From: Telopea speciosissima
Taxonomy: Eukaryota > Streptophyta > Magnoliopsida > Proteales > Proteaceae
DNA: 64,000 bases
NCBI RefSeq assembly: GCF_018873765.1
Contig: NC_057926.1
Coordinates: 55,689,378-55,753,377 of the forward strand
Direction of reading: 5' to 3'
Shown: positions 10,940 through 23,664 of the stretch, piece after piece
How the letters are laid out: each line of letters begins with the position of its first letter
Position numbering within the stretch: the stretch's first letter is position 1
The notes under the pieces: model-generated
Told to the model about the DNA's origin: nothing
Database searches by the model: none
The model's input: the letters and a program-made list of their open reading frames with translations, nothing else
Position numbers and translations under genes: made by a program

Positions 10940-11846
10940 ACCGTTTTAGGTATCAATATGGGATCGTCGATACTACTATCAGCCGAGACTGATATTGATA
11001 TGTATCGATAGTATCAACAAAAAAAAAATTGCTGTTTATTGAAACTTCGATTGGTTTGATTGATACTGGACTGATATCGGCTGATACGTATCGATATTGT
11101 ATGGGTAATAAAACTGGCCAATACCCAGTCTGATACAGTGATCTAATACCCTGCCCCATATGCTCTCAAAGATGTACAGGGATAGAGTCATAAATGCCCT
11201 TTCAAGGTGCCATTAAGAGTTTACAGAGGGGCACTTACGAAAAGAAAAGAAAACATGTCATCACCCAATCGTACCTGAAACGTACATGTACAGATAGGTG
11301 ATCCAGGTTCTATATTTCTTCCAGAAATACTCCTTATGCATTATGAATGGCAGTGAGTGGAAAACTGTTGAGCAGTACACGTACACTCAAAGTTCAATAT
11401 TAGGATCGTGATCGTCTACAACCTGCTGCCCATAGCGGCCATAGCAGCGCACTAATGAGGTGAGGCGTAATGACCACCTTACCTTTACTCGGGCAAGGCA
11501 CTCGGGTAGGGGTAAGGCGGTCATTGCATCGTGCCTCATCAGTGCGCTGCTCTGGCCACTATGGGCAAATAGGCCGTAGACGATCTAGATACCAATATTT
11601 GTCCCTTTTGCATCTAAAATTGCCCATCTATGCTTGTTATTTTGTACAGTTTTGTTTTATAAGTTTTTGTGCATTGAAACTAAGACATGTGACTTGCGGT
11701 TCTATGACTCTATCGCTATACATCTTTGGGAGCATATGACGCAGGGTATTAGATCACGGTATTAAACTGGGTATCAGCCAGTTTTAAAATCATACAATAT
11801 CGTGATGACATGTTTTCTTTTGTTTTCGTAAGTACCCCTCTAGATA
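10940..11846. repeat. Nested inverted-repeat complex, GTATCGG MITE family
   Basis: The segment 11093-11195 (ending CAGTCTGATACAGTG, CTAATACCCTG, CTCAAAGATGTACAGG) is the imperfect inverse of 11700-11805. A second stem pairs 11223-11262 (GAGGGGCACTTACGAAAAG, ACATGTCATCAC) with 11805-11846. A separate MITE (11406-11589) sits in the loop. The left part is rich in GATACGTATCGATA-type words shared with 26857-27440, 57350-57550 and 61945-62175. No ORF of known family is present. Confidence 0.6.
11406..11589. mobile_element. Palindromic MITE nested in the inverted repeat
   Basis: The left arm (GATCGTCTAC, CCCATAGCGGCCATAGCAG, GCGCACTAATGAGG) and the right arm (CCTCATCAGTGCGCTGCTC, GGCCACTATGGGC, GTAGACGATC) pair almost completely. 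The centre contains GTAAGGCGGTCATTGCAT, similar to the MITE at 56705. It is non-coding and probably a Mutator-like MITE, though no clean target duplication was found. Confidence 0.65.
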
Positions 11847-11998
11847 TTCTTAATAACAACATAAAAGGGCATTTCTGAAAATGAAACAACACATATCATC
11901 ACTTAACCGTACATTAAGCATACACGTAAGGACGGGTGATCCAAACTCTACAAAATATGTGCCATATGCACATACATATAACGGAGTTAGACTCATAT

Positions 11999-12023
11999 GA
12001 GAGAGAGAGAGAGAGAGAGAGAC
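11999..12023. repeat. (GA)n microsatellite
   Basis: About 12 uninterrupted GA units. Confidence 0.9.
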
Positions 12024-15000
12024 TTTAAGGGTTCAACTCATAATCCCACGTGTGTAACCGAAGATGATTTTTGTCATACCACCAACTCACTTGTCGGTGG
12101 CCTACTGGCCTCCATGCATTTTTGTTTGAAAATTTCTCAACGTTGAAGTCTTTAGGTGATATGTAATGCTTTTGTTAGTCGGCGATTTTGACACCATTTT
12201 GATATCATATCGGTGATATAAGACAACAAGAGGTAAAACAGTTAAAAATTCTATTTTTAAAAAAAAAATCAAATGTGAATTTGTCTGAGACAATCGATCT
12301 ATATTGGTACTGTATCAATATCATATCGATTTTACATGTGATCAATATCCAACCCATTACCATGCACTAAAACCATGACCCTTAGTGTCTATAGTGTCTA
12401 TAGTGTACCTAATATAATAAAACATTTTATTTTGAAAAAAAATTTCTTACACCATAGGTACAGGATAAGTACAGCCACCAATAAACGTAGCCTAAAGTTA
12501 AACCACAAAAATGTAGCACATGTCAGATATTTTAGGAGAAAGTCGTGATCACCATTTCCAACATCCCGGCTTCGTGGGAAATTAATTTAGATTTTAGCGT
12601 TTGAATTCAACTTGCAACGACAGCTTTATGTCGTAATAGAAAAACCATACTGGATCTTCGTAGACGGTTAGCAAGATTCCAGGATAAGAATACAAAGATT
12701 AAATCGTAGATTTTTTCTATTATTTCCAGAGACACCCAATATATAAAACACAGTACTTGATGATATTAGGTAAAGATACAAGTATCTGAAAGCTTCAATA
12801 TAACTAAAAGAGTGTATTCAGTGTCTGAGGCTCCCGTCACTGCGAGGTTTGGGGAAGGTCATATTCATATACATGCAACCTTACCCCACCCCCCTTCACA
12901 GAAAGACTGTTTCCCAACTTGAAACCCATGGCCACTAACTAAGTCTTAATGTACAAACCTTATTGTTGCACCGAGGCCCACCCTCTAATAAAGATAATAG
13001 TTTATGAATCAAATTTCCCTTCATCTTGGTGAAAAGAGAAGCTCTTAAGTCATGACATTTGAGTGTTAGATTGAGGAAAATTACTTTCAACCATATATAT
13101 AGTAGACGGTGGGAGTTTAATGATGAAACTGGCCCTCCAAGGTACACTTGGTGACGAGAAACTTTTTTCCAAGTTTATTAGTTGGAATTAGATAAGTTTC
13201 TTGGAAAATGTATTACTTAATGGGAGTATATGAATGACAGTTCTATATGTGTGTTGAGAATTGGACACCTTTTAATTACCCCATGTTTTATTCTCAAAAG
13301 ATTTTTAAGAGATAAGTATAAAAAGGTTTTCAAAAATTAGTTGAGAGTGATTTATCATTATGTCATTATCAAAAGATGTCATTATTATTTACATTTTTCA
13401 AGTAAACATGCATAATGAAACTATTACACTTATTAGGAAAAAATTGTATAATGATAAAAAAATTACAAATTATTTAACACGTTGAGGGGTGTCAATAACA
13501 AAATCCCTTATTAGAGATTATCACTTTATTGAACCATTGAGAAGTGAGGATATTTTTCTTTTATATTTTGTGTATATCCATGTATGTGTCTATAATAATC
13601 TTATTTTGGGTTCAAGAAGATTTCGACGACACCAGTATTTTACCGAACTGTATGTCTGCACCCAAAATTCTATAGCATTTCTCTTATAAAAAGTCCTAAA
13701 TACCCCCTGATTAGATGGAGCTTCTTTAATTACCCCCTCCTTCGTTCGAAACTGCACATGGCATCACAATGAAAAAATTCTTTTTGTTTTTTTTTCAATT
13801 TTTTGTTTGTTTAACATTAAATGTTTTCTTCTAAGATGGAAAAGAATCTACCCACTGTCCTCGTATACTATCAATCTCCCATGCTAAACCAATAGACACA
13901 TAGGAAGAAGTGTCTCACAATTTATATATAAGGAACCCACTTGGTCGAGGAAGGAAGAGAATGTGAGAGGGCAAGTTTTACGGGACTGTGCATATTATCC
14001 CGTTAAAAAAATTAAGGAGCTGGTCTAGTGATGTGTCCTTGATCATAACCATCATGTGGCAGATCAGCTAGTGTCCAAATTTTATACATGTTAGATTCTA
14101 TGGTAACTTGATTTACTTAGGTTTTTTTATTAAAAAAGAATTAGGAAAGGGAGATTAGAATCTCTAAATTCCGTGGGACCTGTGTATGATGTAGTATATA
14201 TAGTTTTTTCTTTTTCGATCCTTATGCAATTATATATTAATTTTAACAAAACCTACAAAAATTAATATTGGCTGAAATATAGGAGATTATCTAATTTATT
14301 CGTAATTTATTCGAAGAAGGCCAGAGCATATCTAATCAGGGTGAAAGTGAGGAGTGCTCACGTCTTTGAAAAGCTAAATATTTTTTTCTTTATTAAGTTC
14401 AGAAACAGAAAGATCTACTAGTAAATTAAACAACACTTCCAAATTAAAGTGTTTTTTTTTTTGGAAAATTTTACTCTCCATTCACAAAAGTAGTGAATCA
14501 TAATTCTCCATTGTTTTTGATGTACACACCACAGCCACAAAAGTATTGATTCTTTATCAATAAAAAAAAAAACAAAAGTAGTGATTCTTGTTTTTTGCAA
14601 AAGATACAGATTCCAATTTCATATTTTGCAAAATTTTATTATTATTTATTTGGTGAACACAAATGCCCATCTTAACTCATATTCTTATTGCTGCACACAT
14701 GATTTTATATCCTTATTTTAATTTAGTTTAATAGCTAGCATTCAATAATTCCAACCTCTTCTCTCTCCAACTGTCATTAGGATGTCCCCATCTTATCAAT
14801 TTGAGTATTATTTCCTTTTAAAAGTCAAAGCTTCCAATTAAAAATAATCAATTAGAATAAAAATTACACTTTGACCCTTTCAATTCCTGACAACTTTAAG
14901 CACCTCCTCTCATCTTTCTTTAGATTTCAAATAAAACCTTTGGGCTATTAACTAAGCATTTTCACACACCAACATAAATACAATTTTGTGGAAGTGTTTC

Positions 15001-15908
15001 CCCCCCCCCCCCCTTTTAAGGCACAATTTGTTTCGATATAAAAAGGTGGAAAAGAATAAATTTCTTATAAAATAGAATTTTTTTGCTATTTATTTTAAGG
15101 AAAAAAAGGGCATTGTCGGGTCATGTGACACATGAGCGCATAAAGTCGCCTTCCCAACCTCTGTGAAATAAAAAATCTTACTCATATTGATGCCCCAGAG
15201 CATGCTCGGCAACACTATGTTGCCCTTATTGTGGGAGGTTGGGATTTAAAAAAATGAGATTTAAAAATAATATATGTAAAATATTATTGTGAGAAGTTTT
15301 CATGCATGGTCGCATGAGAGGGGGGGGGATGGGTGGTTTATGTCATTTTGACCCCTGCTATGAGAGGGGCGAGAGGACCATGCACCGAACCTTTTGCTAA
15401 TATTTTTTACATGAAACATTTTAAAACGAAACAAACAAGTTCTAATTTGAATTTTAAAGGCCAATTTTTGGCAAGGTTATGGGCTTGCATGATAATACTT
15501 CTTTTTCTTTATTTCTCTATTTTTCTGTTCTTGGGAACAAAAAAAGAATTAGAAATCCATTTGTTAACATCGATACATTTTTTTGGTTCTGGGAATGAAT
15601 CGGGACAAAAAGCTACTAAGAAATTTTAAAAAAAATCTAATTTGGAGCTTTTCTATCCCCGAAATAAAAGAAAGAAATAATGGGAGGAGGAGTTGTTCTT
15701 TAATAAGCACATGGTTAATTTGATGAGCAAATCAGTATTTCATGTTCAAATAAAACACCACTTCTAATGCAACTTCAAGTACCATCTCCACCAAATTTTT
15801 GAGTATTCAATGACATTTTTGGAAATTTATTGAAGTTCTAGAAACAGAATTATTGTGCATAACAAACATGTTTCTGGTTTTTTTTTGGTTTTGATACACA
15901 TCTTGTAC
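12024..15908. other. Long AT-rich intergenic stretch without genes
   Basis: I see no gene, RNA or complete transposon in these 3.9 kb. There are GATATCATATCGGTGATA-like words near 12190-12350 (GTATCGG family debris), a C-run near 15001-15013 and G-runs near 15320. The remainder is AT-rich and has stops in all frames. If the partial permease exons splice to the complete gene, this would be part of a very long intron. Confidence 0.5.
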
Positions 15909-16087
15909 GAATTTTTATCACCTGCGGTTCCCCTGCCCTAGTATGATTCCCTAGTGCCTCTAATAAAAAGGGGTGGACCTCACCCGGACAATGTGTTCAA
16001 TTAGGGGGTAGAATGGTCATTTCAACCCCCTATGAAAAGAACCCGTACAATTATACCGATCAACGAACCTCAGGAGATAAAAATCTC
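15909..16087. mobile_element. Mutator-type MITE with perfect 9-bp target duplication
   Basis: The ends are GAATTTTTATCACC on the left and GGAGATAAAAATC on the right. The flanking direct repeat ATCTTGTAC occurs at 15900-15908 and again at 16088-16096, the 9-bp duplication of Mutator-like elements. The body has CCTCTAATA and AATGGTCATTTCAACCCCC, shared with the copies at 10532 and 57961. Non-coding, 179 bp. Confidence 0.8.
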
Positions 16088-16096
16088 ATCTTGTAC

Positions 16097-16774
16097 ACCT
16101 CCTGAGATTTGTCATGCTTTTATTGTGTGTTACCAAATGCATTTTTTTTTCCACCTAAAAAAAACACCAAATGCATTTTTTTTCTTCCATGAATGTGGCC
16201 TGTATCCCCAATTAAAGCTCTCCAATTAAAAACAAAAAACAAAAAACAAAAACTAAAAAAAAGAGTGAAGGAAAACGGTGTCATCTAAAAAATGACGGAA
16301 AACGGAAAACAACATGGGAAGTTTAGAGCATTATATCTAGGTGAAGGAAGTATCTGAAGTTGTCATAAAATTGAGGGGGCTCTTGTGCAATTTACCTAAT
16401 TAAATATGGTAGTCGGGCTATTGGCGGTATTGCCTTTGCCGCAAATGCGCCACCTCCACTGTTCCACGCTTCGTATGAAATGCATTCTACCAAATAAAGA
16501 AAAGAAAAGTATGAAAATGCATCTCTGGAGTTCAAAAGCTTTGTTTGACCAGTGACAGGCTACCCATTATTTAGAGATGCAGAAACCCCGACGGGATAAA
16601 TAAGAAGTGTTTAAATATGAATTTAGTGACAAAATCTAGGTGTTTTTTATTAGGAGAGGAAGCAGACGAAATAGCAAAGAAGTGTAGCACAGAGAGAGAG
16701 AGAGAGAGAGAGGCGTTGAAGGGAAGACATTAATATTGGATCCGTATCTCGCTTAGTGGTTCTTACTGTTACAG
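16097..16774. other. Upstream region of the complete permease gene
   Basis: This should contain the promoter and 5' leader of BAT1. An (AG)n microsatellite at about 16691-16712 lies roughly 60-80 bp before the ATG, in the likely 5' untranslated region. A TTTAAATATGAA word near 16609 is the only weak TATA candidate. Nothing else is recognisable. Confidence 0.4.
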
Positions 16775-19700
16775 ATGGTTCAGAAAAGCGATGGAGGAGT
16801 CTTCCCTTCTCTTGTTCACAATGGCGATGCTTATTTGGATACAGGCACTACACGTCTGCAACAACTTGGTTATAAGCAGGAGCTGAAGCGTGATCTCTCG
16901 TAAACACTTCAAACTTCCCTTCTCTTGCTTCTACTTGTGTTTATTATCCTCTTCTGCTTCTGTTCATAGATACCCAATTCATTCTGAGAGGATGAATCCT
17001 GGGAGTTTTATCTATTTCGTTTTTTGGTGTAATTATGGTTCATGGGTCTTGTACGGATTTTCAGGGTGATTTCGAATTTTGCGTTCTCCTTTTCGATTAT
17101 ATCGGTGCTTACAGGGATAACCACCCTTTACAATACTGGGCTTACATATGGTGGCCCTATTGTTATGACTTATGGATGGTTGATTGCTGGTCTCTTCACC
17201 ATGACTGTTGGGTTGTCGATGGCTGAGATATGCTCCTCTTACCCAACCTCAGGTGGTCTCTACTATTGGAGTGCCAAGCTTGCTGGCAAGGATTGGGCGC
17301 CCTTTGCCTCATGGTTGACTGGCTGGTACTTCTTCTCTGCTTCTCTTTCTCTCTTCTCATATCTTTCTTCACTTGAAACAAGCTGAACTGATGATGATTC
17401 TGACATTGATTTCCAGCTTATCTCCCTTATTCTGATATAGACTATCTAAAAATATGAGGGGCATAGATAGAATTTGATTTTCGAGTGTTGTTGTCGATTC
17501 AGATGGGATTTCCCATGTATGCATGCAAGCTTTCATGATTCTTGGACTTAAAATAGAAAACCCAAAAGGAGTTTGCAATCTTCCTTTTTGTACTCAAATA
17601 CATGATGAGGTGGTGACAGAGTCTTCCCTGATTCTTCCTGGAGAAAAAAGGGTTTCCTATTAAATCTATTTTTCATTGAATTGGTTTGCACTTCTTCCTG
17701 AGCAAACAGGGCTCACTATATTGTTGTTCAGTGCACGGCTGATTTTATCATCAATCCATTTCAATTTTACTATCTATTGTTAGTAACTATTTCATGGTGA
17801 AAAGGTCCTTCTACCGTGTCCCCTGCTTTGTAAGAATTCAGGGAGGAAAAAGTAAAAGCTGAAGTTTTAAAAAACTAGTATCTGGAACTGATTACTTCGT
17901 TATATTTTTTTATATATCTATATTCACTGTAGGGGAATTTTCTGTTAAACTACTTGTTTCATTGCCAATTGGTTCCAAAAGTGGGAAATATCAATCGGAA
18001 AAACTTGGATTGGATGTGTTTTAGTAGGTGCTGATAGATAGGATGTGTTGTAGTAGGTGTTGATAGATACAGAGTGATGGAAAGTAGATGTTGCTACTGC
18101 ACATGCAAATTATTGCATGAACCTTCTCAGTAAGAATTGTGTTTTGGAAACAACCATAAGCTGCATATCATTGTCACCTCTAAAACTCTGGTTTAGGCCA
18201 TGTGCATAGGCTGTGGTTTGGGAACAGATTAGATTTGAGAACCTCTAGAATCATAATTGGAATGCATGGCTCAACCTTCTGCTTGCTGAGCATCCCTGCT
18301 GATCAACTTTAAATTTCTGTCACCCTTCTGAAAGGTTTCTAAGAAAAATCAGAATATTCATCATCGTCATCCAATAGTAGTAGTAGTCATCATCATCGTC
18401 ATCGAATAGTAGAGCTACTGCTAGTAGTAATCATTGTCATTGGCATCCAATAAATCATGATTTGAGGACATATGCCCAATTGTGCACATAATATGACAAC
18501 AAGACAACAACATGGATCCCCTTGGGTCCATACCAGTTCATACCAATGTAGGAGTGGGCCCACTTCATGGCTGGGATCCACACCATCCATCATGTTACAT
18601 GTGCGTTGTGATATCATTTCCCATCGTGAGTTACCTTGTAATTATGCTTCATTCTTTATCAAGTTTATCCTTTCTCAAATTTCTTAGAGATTTATGAAGA
18701 TTTTACTCTACTTAGCAGCCTACCTTGATCACAAGGACAGTGATTACAGGCTTACAGCATAGCTAGTTATCAACTTTCAGATTAGACCACATAACACCCA
18801 TAGCCATCATACTATTGGAATAAGTTCTCTTGGATTCAAGTCCTTTACATAGCAAACCAGCTAATAAGTAGGCGATTTACCTTTAACAATATGATCTAGA
18901 ATCCTTTCCGCCTTTTATTTTCTTTCTGATTCTTGAGGCAGAGTTTTGCATCTCCCATCTGTTCAATTTGAATTTGTGTTATGAATTATCTGTGCCTTTG
19001 CAGTCAGATCTTCTGATGCTCTTCAAATGAACTTCTTTTCATTTACCCCTTTTTTCTTTGTGCAGGTTCAACATTGTTGGTCAGGTAATTCTGATAATAC
19101 ATATATTTGGAACCTCAAAATCTCCAATACCTATTTGGTGGCAATGATTCTTCTGGATGTTATGTTACCTAAGACAATTAAAGTTGATGCAATAATCTTT
19201 TAAAATACTGGAATGTTTGCAGTGGGCTGTCACAACAAGTGTGGATTACTCGCTGGCACAACTTATTCAAGTGATTCTTCTACTTAGCACAGGGGGAAAA
19301 AATGGCGGTGGATATCAGGCTTCTAAATATATAGTTATTGCCATCCATGGTGGAATTCTACTTGTTCATGCCATCATTAATAGCCTTTCTATATCATTTT
19401 TATCCTTTTTTGGTCAACTTGCTGCTGCATGGAATATCTTAGGTATGAAAAATCCCTGAACAGTTTTTTGCTTTTATTCTTTTTAATGTCCAGGTGATGT
19501 CAGTGGGTGTTATCCTTCTTCTATGACCTCTTAACCTCTCTTGCTATTTCTAGGTGTTTTTGTCCTCATGATTCTCATACCAACTGTTGCAACTGAGAAG
19601 GCTAGTGCCAATTTTGTTTTTACTCACTTCAACACGGATAATGGACAAGGAATCAACAGCAAAGTTTACATATTTGTTATTGGACTCCTGATGAGCCAGT

Positions 19701-21304
19701 ACACTCTAACTGGTTATGATGCCTCCGCACATATGGTTAGTTTACTTTTTTATGCACTGCATTCTTGAATAAGTTTACTGTCTTTAGAAAATGGAAACAC
19801 TCCTTAAACTTGAACTAAGAATCTTGATATTCATTTTAAGACATAATGGTTAGTGTATTACTTGCAAGTTGCAACCATAGCCATTCCAAAAGGGCTGTTA
19901 TGTTATTTTGCTAAAATCAATTGATGTATAAAGACATTGCCTTTTCCTGGAGTTTGTCAATCAATGTTTAAAACCACAACATCTGTCTGATCTTCATTGT
20001 TGAAGCTATATAAATTACTTCCTCTTACATTACAAAGGCCTCACACACTGATTTTATTCAGGACTTCCTTGGATTGACTATTAAGACCAACCTAAAATTG
20101 ATAATTTAGTTCAGTAAGACTAATCGACCATTATTGCCTTTCTGGGAGCTCTAGTCTTATTATGTTCTCATGTTGGGTATTAGATTGCTGAACCAAACTT
20201 GCTTTTTGCTTTTCGTCTCTCTGCAGTCCGAAGAGACAAAGGATGCAGATAAGAATGGACCGAAAGGAATAATAAGTGCGATAGGCATATCCATTGTTGT
20301 TGGATGGGCTTACCTACTTGGTATCACATTTGCAGTAACAAACATCCCTAACCTTTTGAGCAGTGACAATGATGCCGGTGGTTATGCCATTGCGGAAGTG
20401 TTCTACCAAGCCTTCAAGAGTAGATATGGCAGTGGAGTTGGGGGAATTATATGCCTGGGAGTGGTTGCTGTTGCCATATTTTTCTGTGGCATGAGTTCTA
20501 TGACAAGTAACTCCAGGTAAAAGCTCCCTTTTAGCTGTTTTCTAATAACTGAGAAGTGTTTATTTTGAGTAGTTCCAATTACTCCTTTATAAGCTCTGCT
20601 AAGCACTGTTGTCAAATCTCAGGATGGCATATGCATTCTCAAGAGATGGAGCTATGCCCTTTTCATCATTGTGGCATCAAGTGAACAAGCAAGAGGTCCC
20701 ACTATATGCAGTTTGGCTCTCTGCATGTATCTCATTTTGCATGGCATTGCCGGTATGACATTTCATGCTTTATGAAGAGAGAGAGAGAGAGAGAGAGGGA
20801 ACTGAGAGTTATAATTTTTGGAGTCAGTTGTGATTCCACTAAATTGTTCTGCATTTTGATGGCTTCCCCTGCCCTGTGAATCAGTTATTAATTAATCCTT
20901 CAAAATGATTGTTGTCCATATTGTTGATTATTTTCGTCTGTGTGCATCTTATGCAGTCTCTCAGAAGCTTAGTGGCATTTCAAGCAATGGTGTCAATTGC
21001 AACCATTGGACTCTATATTGCCTATGCGCTACCAATCTTCTTTAGGGTGACATTGGCCCGCAAAAGTTTTATTCCAGGACCCTTCAACTTGGGCCGATAT
21101 GGAATCCTTGTGGGCTGGGTTGCGGTTCTTTGGGTATCAACAATCACTGTCCTTTTCTCTTTGCCTGTAGCATATCCCGTTACAAAGGACACTCTCAACT
21201 ACACTCCTGTTGCGGTTGGCGGCCTCCTTATCCTCACTGTTTCAGCTTGGATTATCAGTGCACGGCATTGGTTCAAAGGTCCCATCACCAACATAGATAT
21301 TTGA
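16775..21304 (+). CDS. BAT1: Amino-acid/GABA permease of the BAT1 type, complete, eight coding exons
   Basis: This is a membrane permease of the APC superfamily, related to Arabidopsis BAT1/GABP. Family members carry amino acids and GABA across cell membranes, including the mitochondrial one for GABP. Coding exons are 16775-16899, 17065-17325, 19066-19084, 19223-19442, 19554-19735, 20227-20516, 20623-20752 and 20957-21304. They total 1575 bp, or 524 residues, close to the family length. All borders are GT..AG and all phases agree. Visible motifs are SNFAFSFSIISVL, MAEICSSYPTSGGLYYWSAK, YTLTGYDASAHM followed by SEETKDADKNGPKGI, and RMAYAFSRDGAMP. Hydrophobic segments recur throughout, consistent with about 12 membrane spans. 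Exon 3 has only 19 bases (FNIVGQ). Intron 2 is 1.7 kb. The start is the first ATG in frame and matches the N-terminus style of the upstream duplicate. Confidence 0.93.
17326..19065. other. Intron 2 of the complete permease gene
   Basis: This is the largest intron of the gene. It contains no recognisable ORF or transposon border. A short CATCATCGTCATC-type low-complexity stretch lies around 18360-18450. It ends in a pyrimidine tract and TGCAG before the 19-base exon. Confidence 0.6.
20776..20798. repeat. (GA)n microsatellite in intron 7 of BAT1
   Basis: About 11 GA units, a few bases after the exon 7 donor. Confidence 0.85.
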
Positions 21305-22019
21305 AACAAAAAGCACTTACATGTTGATTTACAATTCTCAGAATCTTGAATGACACATTCGAGTATGCCCTCTTCTGCTACGACTGTTATTTTCTTACAA
21401 TTGCTAAAGATTTCATTCAATACGCCCAACGACTGGTACAGTGGGTTCTATATTACAGCCATGGACACCCAAAGTTGAACCTTGTCGATTGGGAATTAGC
21501 AATAGGAGGTAGTCCTGATACTCTTTGCTTAAATGCTCTTCATTTTTTGTTTCCTGTTGCGATTTGGACTTTGTGAGAAGCAACAGTTTGTTCTCTGGTC
21601 ATCACTTTGTATTTATGTTTATAAGCAAGAGAAGGTATTACAGAATATGTAGTTTTTATTTTCTTCCCCTGTTTTTAATACTTGAATATCATTTACAAGA
21701 TGTGAATGTACATATTCAAAAAATGAGAAAGGCCATTATGCAATATGCTTTAATAGTCTTTTTCTATCTTGTAATTCTTCTGTTGTACTTGCTACTACAT
21801 TACGCTATTCACAAAGTGACTAGTTGAAGATATTCCCCAGTTGATTGTAGTATAGCTATTAATACTGCAATTTTCTTATGGGAGTAATGTGATTGCTTCT
21901 AATCTTCTGCACGCAATGTTGAATGAATGCATTGTTTAAACTGGAAAGAACTAGGTCACTGCAAATATGAACAACATCCAAAAAAAGAGAGAGGAAGGCA
22001 TAACTACGAAGAGATAGTA
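21305..22019. other. 3' region of the permease gene
   Basis: Presumed 3' untranslated sequence followed by AT-rich spacer. Several AATAAA-like and TGTAAT-type words occur, but I cannot fix the polyadenylation site. No other gene is seen. Confidence 0.4.
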
Positions 22020-22265
22020 GAAGAGAATATTAAAGTTGTATAATATGGAAATACTAAAGACAAGGATTTGAATGGAATCGGTTGCCATCTATTGATATGG
22101 AGGTGTCCATATATACAAGAGATACAAAATTCAAATACCCAACATAGTACTAGGATCAAGCTATACAATGAATATACAATCAACATGATTCCTAAGATCA
22201 AGGTATTCTCAACTATCCTAGACTTAGAATCAAGCTATACAATGAATATACAATCAATCATCCTA
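22020..22265. repeat. Probable Copia LTR remnant with internal direct repeat
   Basis: The word AAGCTATACAATGAATATAC occurs twice, near 22158 and 22232, each followed by AATCAA. The surrounding sequence (ATTAAAGTTGTATAATATGG, TGGAGGTGTCCATATATAC) resembles the inverse of plant Copia LTR ends. No borders or coding domains are visible, so the class is tentative. Confidence 0.35.
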
Positions 22266-23311
22266 GTCAGCAGATTATGAAGACTCATACGGTAATAGAG
22301 AACCTATGACATAGACAACAAATCAATTAATTGTTCTTTGGTATTTCCATCAAAACCAAGAACTTTTGGATAGAGAAGGCATGGTCTAGATTAGCCACAT
22401 GTCAAATTTTATAGTTTAATTCAATTAAATATCTCATTGCACATTAGTACATATCTCGTGTATATCCATGCATTTGTACCAATACTATAGACATTACTAT
22501 CCATTCTCCCAACTCTGTGTGGAAGTAGATTTAAATTAAAAATGGGTGAGACTCAGATTTATCTTGTGATTTTCGAAAACATAACCTTCCATTTTTACAT
22601 GGATAACTTTTCCTTATTCAAACATTTGTAATTGGAATCAATCCGTCCAGCCATGAGATTATCCATTGCCAATGAGGATGAACTGATGATGATCTTGAAA
22701 GACCACGAGTACAAAGGCTTCTTGGTAGCATCAAAGTTGCACGTTTTCAGAAGGATGCTGAGAAGCTCAATCAAGTTGAGTTTCAGCGGAAGCCCAAGGG
22801 CTAATCCAGGTCAATTAAGATATGAACGTGCATGTAATCCGTGTTAATGGTATAAACTGTGCCAACAGCTGGAATAGGCTCTATGAAACTGAGGTTAGGG
22901 TCCTCAAGTTTTGGGCTACAGATCACCCTCCCATTTGGATTCATTTCTATTGTAATAGAAGGGTGATGTAGTTGTATTTGACATTAATGTCGAATGGAGG
23001 AAGTTTAGGAGGCCCACAAGGTGTTGGTGGCAGTCCAATTGGTTGAAATTGATCTTTGGTTAATTATATTATAGTTACGCCTTTTATTTTAAGGACAATT
23101 TCCTAGATCTACTAGATAAGAAAAAATATTACAAAACAAGTAGGTTTATAAGAAAAATAAATATAAAACGGTGTCGAACCTATTTGTTTTGTAATATATT
23201 TTTTTTTAATTATTATTGTTACATATGTACTCCTATTGGCTTGGCATAAGAGATTGCTTCACACCGACAGCATGTCAATCCACTATTCTAATAATTATTA
23301 GGGATGATGCT
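22266..23311. other. Intergenic, unrecognised degraded sequence
   Basis: A possible decayed coding relic lies around 22640-23040 (readable pieces such as DHEYKGFLVASKL and FWATDHPPIWIHF in different frames, with stops). I cannot assign a family. It may be the 5' part of the LINE remnant that follows. Confidence 0.3.
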
Positions 23312-23460
23312 TTTTGTTTGGGAGTATGGTCTTCACCAACGCTCCCTGGGTCTATCTCTCTCCTCCACCAATAGGGACAAAGATGTCATTTCATAAGGGG
23401 AAGAGAGAGATAGACATAGGGGGATTGGAGTAGGCCACACTCCCGGACAGAAAACATTTT
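23312..23460. mobile_element. MITE with about 50-bp inverted ends
   Basis: The left end (GGGAGTATGGTC ... GGGTCTATCTCTCTCC) is the imperfect inverse of the right end (AGAGAGAGATAGAC ... GGCCACACTCCCGGACAG). The same family occurs at 28698-28905. Non-coding. Confidence 0.6.
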
Positions 23461-23664
23461 AATTGCAAAGAAAATGTTTATAAACCAACAGCCGAGGGTC
23501 TATCACCCTCTTTCTCTATCTATGTCCACCCCACATGAAATTGGCCATATATCCCACATAATTAGGGAGATATTCCAATAAAGATGGGGGACACCATGAT
23601 GGTCCTTTCCCTAACACAAAATCGAAAACATTTCCACGTCAAATCAAAATGATAAAGTATCAAG

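Noticed and set aside
11999-12023. Purine repeat as a GAGA-type regulatory site
   Set aside because: It is far from any gene; a simple microsatellite is the plainer explanation.
22632-22847. 71-codon plus-strand frame near 22.6 kb
   Set aside because: Readable fragments jump between frames and match no family I know; treated as a relic.
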